NCBI GenBank assembly: GCA_023336875.1
Contig: JAMBLH010000130.1
Location: forward strand, 1 to 18,637
DNA length: 18,637 nt
Direction of reading: 5' to 3'
Source of the DNA: Actinomycetes bacterium
GTDB lineage: Bacteria; Actinomycetota; Acidimicrobiia; Spongiisociales; UBA5794
In this document: positions 13,669 through 18,637 of the stretch, in pieces
How the letters are laid out: every line of letters begins with the position of its first letter
Position numbering within the stretch: position 1 is the stretch's first letter
The notes under the pieces: model-generated
Told to the model about the DNA's origin: nothing
Seen by the model: the letters and a program-made list of their open reading frames with translations, nothing else
The model's database searches: none
Made by a program: the position numbers and the translations under genes

Positions 13669-16311
13669 GTGAGCGCGAATCGTCTCCGGATCGCGGGAGC
13701 CCTTGTGATGATGCTGCTCCTCGCATCTTGCAGCTCCGCAAATAGCGTGGACGTCGACGTCGACGTCGGGACGCCTACCGTCGAGGTCGTCGTAGACGGT
13801 CTCATCAACCCTCTCGGTCTCGCGCTTCTGCCCAATGGCGGGCTACTCGTCGCGGAGGAGGGCACAGGCGAGAATGACGACAGCGCTGGCGTGTCGGTGA
13901 TCACCCCCGACGGCGCTGTGGGCCGGGTGGTATCAGGTCTGCCCAGCAGTCGCGATTCCGGCGATCTGTCCGGAGTTCCTCTTGTTGGCGTGTCTCCAGA
14001 TGGGAAGACGGCCTACACAGCGCACTTCAACTCCCGCAGTCTCCTCACATTCCCAATCCCGCCGGATGGTCTCGAGCCCGCGACAAAGACGGATCCTCCC
14101 CTTGGGCCCAACGATCTGGGCAGGACAATGCTGCCGCTTCTCGAGGTCGGTGTCGTGAACCCTCTCGATATTGCCTTTGACGACGATGGCGTGCCGGTCG
14201 TAACGGACGCGAGCGAGAACGGTGTGGCGACAATGAACGGCCAGGAGCGAACGGTCTTCACGCATCGGTTCGGGGAACTCACCGACCCACAGAAGGAATC
14301 GCTGAAGGTTGATGCAGTCCCAACAGGTATCACGCGTGTCGATGACGAATATTACGTCACGCTGTTCAGCGGTTGCCCATACCCGGAGGGCTCCGGCAAG
14401 GTCGTCGCTGTCGGCGAGAATCGAACCGAGCGCACCATCTTGGACGGGCTGAGCCTGCCGATCGACGTCGCCATCGGCCCCGATGACACCATCTGGATCC
14501 TCGAGTTCGCTCGATTTCTTCCTGATGCATCCTGTTTCTCCGCAGAGGGCTATGAGCCAGGCTCAGGGACATTGAGCCGCCTTCGGCCTGACGGGACCAC
14601 TGAGCAGGTACTCACCGGACTCGAGTTCCCCGGAGCCGTCCTGCCCATGCCCGATGGGAGCCTGTATGTGACCGAGGTCTTTGCAGGACGAGTGCTGCAT
14701 CTCACCTGGCAGGACGATGCTCAGACCGCCTCCCCACCAACGCCCGAGCCCTCCCCGGATTGGCGCTTCACCGACGTCGCGGGTGCCGTTGGGCTCGATT
14801 TCCATCATGGAGCATTCGCAACCGAGCTGTCCATGGATCCCGTTGCGATGATGGGTGCGGGCCTGTGCTGGATCGATTATGACAAGGACGGTTGGCTCGA
14901 CCTGTATTTGGTGAACAGTCACTCCACGGAGGAAGCGCAGTATTGGAAGTCCAACGGCGGGCTACCCAGGAACCGGTTGTATCGCAATGATGCCGGCACA
15001 TTCACAGACGTTTCTGTGAGTACAGGCACCGATCTTGTGATGCGGGGTAACGGGTGTGTCACCGCCGACTTCAACGGGGATGGATGGGACGACATCTACA
15101 TCACAGCCGATGGGCCCAACGCACTGCTGCTGAATGATCAGGGCAGATCGTTCGCGGACATGGCTTCTTCGGCGGGAGTGGCGGCATCGGAATGGAACTC
15201 AGCCGCCGTGGTGGGCGATCTCAACAACGATGGACTGCCCGACTTGTTCGTAGGTTCGTATATCGACCTGACCCGCAAGATCGACAAACCGAGCGGCGCG
15301 TTCCCACAGGATTATGTGGGCATTCCCGACAGACTGTTCATCAACGACGGTGGCGATACGTTGCACTTCACCGAGATGGCAAGTGGTGCGGGACTCAATC
15401 TCAATGAGCGGGCCCTCGGTGCTCTGTTGAGCGATTTCGATGGGGATGGTGACCTCGATCTCTCCATAGCCAATGACGGACAACCCAATCGGCTCTATCG
15501 CAACGACACAGGCGATAGCAGCGACACCGTCGTGTTCACCGATATCACCGAGCCGGCGGGTGTCGGGGATTCAGGGAGCGGCATGGGCGTTGCAGGCGGC
15601 GACTATGACGGAGACGGCCGTTTCGACTTCATCGTGACGAACTGGGAGGCCGAACTGAACGCGCTGTACCGCAACACATCAACGCCTGACGAAATCACCT
15701 TTGACTACATGACCTACAGAATCGGAATATCGGGGCTTGGCAACAACAAGACCGCCTGGGGCGTCAGCTGGGGGGATTTCGACAACGACACGGATCTGGA
15801 CTTCGTGATTGCGCATGGCAGGGTACCGATCACTGATGTGGACACCGATGCAGAATTGGTCCGGCTCTATGGCAACATGCTCGCGCAGGGTATTCCTGGC
15901 CGTTTCCAGGACTGGACGAAGGTTGTCGGCCTTGACGACATTGGGCCCCTCATGGCGAGGGGATCTGCGGTCGCAGATTTTGATAATGACGGTGACCTCG
16001 ATATCGCGGTCAACACGATCGCAGGAGACGTGGTGCTCCTGCAGAACAGCGAACCCCCCGGTCGATCGATCACCGTCGCCCTCGACGGGTTTCATCCAGG
16101 TGCAGTTGCGGTTGTGGTGCTTGCTGACGGGACAACCATGGAGCGTGAGTGGCATGCAGGGAGCAGCTACCTCGCCGGGGAGGATCCCCGATTCCATTTC
16201 GGCATCGGCGATGCGGAGACGGTTGCTTCAGTGACGGTCCGATGGCCCGACGGTTCCGAATCAGTGAAGCACAATGTGGCAGCAGACACGCTGATCCTAT
16301 TCGAGTCATAA
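13669..16311 (+). CDS. Large lipoprotein: beta-propeller (ScyD/SMP-30-like), seven FG-GAP calcium repeats and ASPIC/UnbV-like C-terminus
   Basis: From the GTG at 13669 (880 residues) there is a signal peptide with lipobox LLLASC (Cys21). Residues ~35-370 form a repetitive region like ScyD/NHL/SMP-30 propellers: GLINPLGLALLPNGGLLVAE, later FPGAVLPMPDGSLYVTEVF. Residues ~385-790 hold seven FG-GAP/VCBS calcium loops, at about 403 (DYDKDGWLD), 467 (DFNGDGWDD), 517 (DLNNDGLPD), 589 (DFDGDGDLD), 645 (DYDGDGRFD), 703 (DFDNDTDLD) and 770 (DFDNDGDLD). The end, ~800-880, has HFGIGDAETVASVTVRWPDG, the hallmark of ASPIC/UnbV domains. It is probably a surface-anchored, calcium-stabilised binding or adhesion protein; no catalytic motif is seen. 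It follows the phosphodiesterase gene after five bases and is likely cotranscribed. The frame is open back to 13378, but that part is the shadow of the preceding gene. Confidence 0.88.
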   Translation: MSANRLRIAGALVMMLLLASCSSANSVDVDVDVGTPTVEVVVDGLINPLGLALLPNGGLLVAEEGTGENDDSAGVSVITPDGAVGRVVSGLPSSRDSGDLSGVPLVGVSPDGKTAYTAHFNSRSLLTFPIPPDGLEPATKTDPPLGPNDLGRTMLPLLEVGVVNPLDIAFDDDGVPVVTDASENGVATMNGQERTVFTHRFGELTDPQKESLKVDAVPTGITRVDDEYYVTLFSGCPYPEGSGKVVAVGENRTERTILDGLSLPIDVAIGPDDTIWILEFARFLPDASCFSAEGYEPGSGTLSRLRPDGTTEQVLTGLEFPGAVLPMPDGSLYVTEVFAGRVLHLTWQDDAQTASPPTPEPSPDWRFTDVAGAVGLDFHHGAFATELSMDPVAMMGAGLCWIDYDKDGWLDLYLVNSHSTEEAQYWKSNGGLPRNRLYRNDAGTFTDVSVSTGTDLVMRGNGCVTADFNGDGWDDIYITADGPNALLLNDQGRSFADMASSAGVAASEWNSAAVVGDLNNDGLPDLFVGSYIDLTRKIDKPSGAFPQDYVGIPDRLFINDGGDTLHFTEMASGAGLNLNERALGALLSDFDGDGDLDLSIANDGQPNRLYRNDTGDSSDTVVFTDITEPAGVGDSGSGMGVAGGDYDGDGRFDFIVTNWEAELNALYRNTSTPDEITFDYMTYRIGISGLGNNKTAWGVSWGDFDNDTDLDFVIAHGRVPITDVDTDAELVRLYGNMLAQGIPGRFQDWTKVVGLDDIGPLMARGSAVADFDNDGDLDIAVNTIAGDVVLLQNSEPPGRSITVALDGFHPGAVAVVVLADGTTMEREWHAGSSYLAGEDPRFHFGIGDAETVASVTVRWPDGSESVKHNVAADTLILFES

Positions 16312-16336
16312 CGAGGCGACAGTCACGGCTATGTCC

Positions 16337-17113
16337 TCACTCAGGCGTCACATAGGCGGCTGTGATGCCACCGTCCACCAGGAATTCGCTACCGGTGATG
16401 TAGGAGGAGTCGTCTGACGCGAGGAACAGCGCAGCCTTCGCCATCTCGTCTGCGAGGCCGAACCTGCCCATGGGGACGTGTATAAGCCTCCGCTGCTTCT
16501 TCTCCTCTGTGTCGAGGAACTTCATGAGGAGCTCCGTGCGCAGTGGCCCAGGGCTCAGCGCATTGACTCGTACGCCCTCCCTTGCGTGGACAACCGCGAG
16601 TTCCCGTGAAAGGGCTAGCACCGCTCCCTTTGACGCCGTATACGCGACCTGAGGGGTTGCAGCGCCGAGATGCGCCACGAACGAAGCCGTATTGATGACG
16701 GATCCGCCGCCAGAGCGCGTCATGGCTGGGATGCCGAATTTGCATCCGAGAAACACTCCCTTTGCGTTGATGTCCATCGTGAGATCCCACACCTCTTCTG
16801 ACGTTGCCTGGGCGTCGCCATCATCGCTGTGCATGATCCCCGCGTTGTTGAACATCACGTGAAGTCCACCGAAGGTGTCCTCGGCAGCCTGCACCATCGT
16901 CTCGGAGTCCGCGACAGATGAGACATCGGCGCGTACAGCAACGGCCTCACCGCCCGCGGCTACAACCATGTCCACCGTGGCTGTAGCTGTCGCCTCGTCG
17001 ATGTCGACGCACACGACCTGGGCTCCCTCCTGTGCAAAAAGCGTCGCCGAAGCACGACCGATGCCGCTTCCTGCGCCGGTGATCAACGCAACCTTGCCAT
17101 CCAGACGTCCCAT
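16337..17113 (-). CDS. Short-chain dehydrogenase/reductase (classical SDR), NAD-type
   Basis: The 258-residue Rossmann-fold oxidoreductase has TGAGSGIG at 12-19, NNAG at 89-92, Asn116, Ser144, and the catalytic Tyr158 and Lys162 in YTASK, then PGPLRTEL. Asp37 at the end of the second strand (CVDID) predicts NAD(H) rather than NADP(H). The C-terminal GSEFLVDGGITAAYV is the usual family end. The frame opens at 17131, but GGAG six bases before the ATG at 17113 fixes the start there. It lies 30 bases downstream of the glutamine-synthetase-like gene and is probably in the same operon. SDR genes accompany gamma-glutamyl-amine enzymes in several actinobacterial catabolic clusters, but its substrate cannot be read from sequence. 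It converges on the large lipoprotein gene 25 bases away. Confidence 0.92.
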   Translation of the reverse strand: MGRLDGKVALITGAGSGIGRASATLFAQEGAQVVCVDIDEATATATVDMVVAAGGEAVAVRADVSSVADSETMVQAAEDTFGGLHVMFNNAGIMHSDDGDAQATSEEVWDLTMDINAKGVFLGCKFGIPAMTRSGGGSVINTASFVAHLGAATPQVAYTASKGAVLALSRELAVVHAREGVRVNALSPGPLRTELLMKFLDTEEKKQRRLIHVPMGRFGLADEMAKAALFLASDDSSYITGSEFLVDGGITAAYVTPE

Positions 17114-17143
17114 ACGTCTCTCCATTCTCATATTACAGCACCA

Positions 17144-18505
17144 CTAGATCCGATCGAAATACCTCACGCGCTCCCAGTCGGTGACCGCAGCGTCATACGC
17201 GGCCACCTCGACCGAGTAGAAGTGCGCGTAGTGGTCCCGAACGTCTTGCGAAAGAGACACCCCAACAAAGCTGCTCGATGCGAACTTTGGGACCGCTGAG
17301 CCGAGCGATCCCGCCACGGCCGGCAGATGCTGCGCTGCGTAGACATCGCCTGCGAACATCTCTGGAGCCTCAGTGTTGTTCTCCAATCCATCGATACCCG
17401 ATGCGAGTGCAGCGGCATACGCGAGGTACGGGTTGACATCAGCACCAGGGATCCTGCACTCGATACGAAGGCTTGGACCAGAACCTACGACACGGAAGCC
17501 TGCCGTCCGGTTGTCGTAGCTCCATGCAATGTTCGTGGGCGCCCACGATGCTTCCTGGAACCGCTTGTAGGAGTTCACGGTCGGCGCATAGAACGGCATG
17601 AATTCCTCCGTGTGGGTCATCCATCCACCAAGGAAGGCCGTGAATGTATCAGAGCACCGAACCGGGCCGATCTCGCGGTCACCGGAGAACGCGTTGCCTT
17701 TATCGTTCCAGAGGGAGAGATGAATATGGCAACTCGAGCCAGCCTGGTCCGCCTCCGGCTTGGCCATGAACGTGGTGCTGATGCCGAGTTGATCCGCCGT
17801 GTCCTTCATCAGAAGCTTCATGATCGTGTGACGGTCGGCCATTTCGAGGATCTCTGAGTATCTGATGTTCATCTCGTGCTGGCCTTTACCGGTCTCGCCC
17901 TTCGAATTCTCGACAGGGATTCCAGAGCCCGCGAGGTGACGGCGAACCGCGTGGTTGTAGAACTCCTCACGGCTCCCCTGCAGGATGTGATAATCCTCGC
18001 TGTACCAGCCAATAGGGGTCAAATCCGAGAACCCGTTGTCAGCTGCTTCCCGATATGACTCCTCATACATGTAGTACTCGAGCTCAGATGCTGCCTTGGC
18101 TGTGAGACCGAGAGATTCGAGACGCTCGATCTGGTTGCGCAATATCGACCTCGGGGCGACCGGTATAAGGTCGTGGTTTCCATCATCGTGAAGGTCGCAC
18201 AGCACGATCGCCGTTGATGGAAGCCAGTCTGCGACACGCAGTGTTGCCATGTCAGGGACCATGTGGAAGTCGCCGTACCCACCCTCCCAGTTGGAGTAGG
18301 CGAACCCCGCCACTGGCTCCATCTCCATGTCGACAGTCAGCAGATAGTCACAACCATGGGTGCCGTTCTCGGCGACATCGGTGACAAAGAACGACGCATC
18401 GACCCGCTTCCCATGAAGCCTGCCGTAGTGATCCGTGAATGCCACGATGACCGTATCGATCTCGTCAGAAGCGACAAGGGCATTCAGACTCTCCACATCC
18501 AACAT
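17144..18505 (-). CDS. Glutamine-synthetase-like ligase, gamma-glutamyl-amine (PuuA/GlnA3) type
   Basis: Length is 453 residues from the ATG at 18505. The GS beta-grasp N-domain contains IDTVIVAFTDHYGRLHGKR, and the catalytic domain has the metal-binding ELEYY (141-145), GQHE (208-211), SSCHIHLS (257-264), NSYKRF (311-316), DNRTAGFRV (331-339) and RIPGADVNPYLAYAA (351-365). The adenylylation-site motif of true GlnA is missing, and the position of the ammonium-binding Glu327 of classical GS appears to be Trp321 (see findings). The enzyme therefore probably joins glutamate to an organic amine rather than ammonia, as in polyamine or ethanolamine catabolism. ATGs at 18523 and 18541 are also in frame; 18505 fits the family N-terminus and leaves repeat D in the leader, though its ribosome-binding site is weak. 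An SDR gene follows in the same direction. Confidence 0.9.
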   Translation of the reverse strand: MLDVESLNALVASDEIDTVIVAFTDHYGRLHGKRVDASFFVTDVAENGTHGCDYLLTVDMEMEPVAGFAYSNWEGGYGDFHMVPDMATLRVADWLPSTAIVLCDLHDDGNHDLIPVAPRSILRNQIERLESLGLTAKAASELEYYMYEESYREAADNGFSDLTPIGWYSEDYHILQGSREEFYNHAVRRHLAGSGIPVENSKGETGKGQHEMNIRYSEILEMADRHTIMKLLMKDTADQLGISTTFMAKPEADQAGSSCHIHLSLWNDKGNAFSGDREIGPVRCSDTFTAFLGGWMTHTEEFMPFYAPTVNSYKRFQEASWAPTNIAWSYDNRTAGFRVVGSGPSLRIECRIPGADVNPYLAYAAALASGIDGLENNTEAPEMFAGDVYAAQHLPAVAGSLGSAVPKFASSSFVGVSLSQDVRDHYAHFYSVEVAAYDAAVTDWERVRYFDRI

Positions 18506-18529
18506 TCCGCGTTCCAAAGTCATACAAGA

Positions 18530-18558
18530 GACAATAGACATACGACATACGACATACG
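18530..18558 (-). repeat. Partial intergenic heptamer repeat, copy D
   Basis: On the plus strand the heptamers AGACAAT, AGACATA, CGACATA and CGACATA run in phase from 18530 and end at CGGGGG. Relative to the downstream gene on the minus strand this is the GTCGTAT arm only; the core and opposite arm seen in copies A-C are absent. It lies directly before the glutamine-synthetase-like gene, and the alternative ATG at 18541 would be inside it. Confidence 0.7.
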
Positions 18559-18567
18559 GGGGATGGC

Positions 18568-18627
18568 TCAGGACATCGTACCGTTTTTGTAGGCCGCTTA
18601 CAGGGTTCAGGACATCGTTCCGTTCTT
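18568..18627. repeat. Two 21-base direct repeats at the window edge
   Basis: Bases 18568-18588 and 18607-18627 match at 19 of 21 positions (TCAGGACATCGT, then A/T, CCGTT, T/C, TT). Between them is the imperfect palindrome TGTAGGCCGCTTACA. Such paired sites are found in insertion-sequence ends or as tandem operators. No transposase or other gene is visible in the 18559-18637 stretch, which is cut off by the window end. Confidence 0.6.
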
Positions 18628-18637
18628 TCGTGATGAT

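Noticed and set aside
15679..16197. 172-codon open frame on the minus strand
   Set aside because: It is antisense to the FG-GAP region of the large lipoprotein; no start signal or recognisable domain.
18559..18637. A confirmed insertion sequence at the right edge
   Set aside because: Only short direct repeats are visible; no transposase reading frame or clear terminal inverted repeats can be shown within the window.

Overview
The window looks like chromosomal DNA from a member of the Actinomycetota, most likely an Acidimicrobiia-type lineage. This is inferred from a fairly high G+C content (judged by eye), GTG starts, a DevR/DosR-like two-component pair, a Ugp-type ABC locus followed by lipoprotein genes, and a PPi-type phosphofructokinase. 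No rRNA, tRNA, CRISPR array, complete insertion sequence or phage gene is visible. Genes are packed tightly and no gene-free stretch exceeds 300 bases.

Layout, left to right. Bases 1-1871 are the end of a respiratory operon: a 5'-truncated NrfD/ActC-type quinol-binding membrane subunit overlaps by four bases a membrane protein that ends in a one-haem cytochrome c domain. Facing it is a GAF/HisKA_3 sensor kinase (1868-3007), divergent from a NarL/DevR-type response regulator (3068-3751). The pair resembles DosS/DosR and may sense oxygen or redox state for the respiratory genes. Next come a group II PLP decarboxylase (3772-5157, minus), a divergent Nudix hydrolase/GNAT acetyltransferase pair (5278-6451), a predicted PPi-dependent phosphofructokinase (6597-7745), an SRPBCC protein (7921-8397) and an MgtC/SapB membrane protein (8427-9122).

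Bases 9208-16311 form an uptake locus: UgpA- and UgpE-like permeases, a UgpB-like binding lipoprotein, a glycerophosphodiester phosphodiesterase lipoprotein, and a large lipoprotein with a beta-propeller, seven calcium-loop FG-GAP repeats and an ASPIC/UnbV-like end. The simplest reading is that glycerophosphodiesters are cleaved outside the membrane and glycerol-3-phosphate or the intact diester is imported. The ATPase is not in the window. At the right, on the minus strand, a glutamine-synthetase-like enzyme of the gamma-glutamyl-amine type and an SDR dehydrogenase form an operon.

The least expected feature is a family of intergenic repeats. Tandem heptamers of the form ACGACNN begin at, or immediately after, the stop codons of the Nudix, GNAT and phosphofructokinase genes, and lead through a conserved core into an inverted heptamer arm (GTCGTNN). 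Two full copies lie in inverted orientation around the Nudix/GNAT pair, share a perfect 25-base block, and both end in the same small hairpin containing the ribosome-binding site of the next gene. A third copy follows the phosphofructokinase gene and a fourth, partial one precedes the glutamine-synthetase-like gene.
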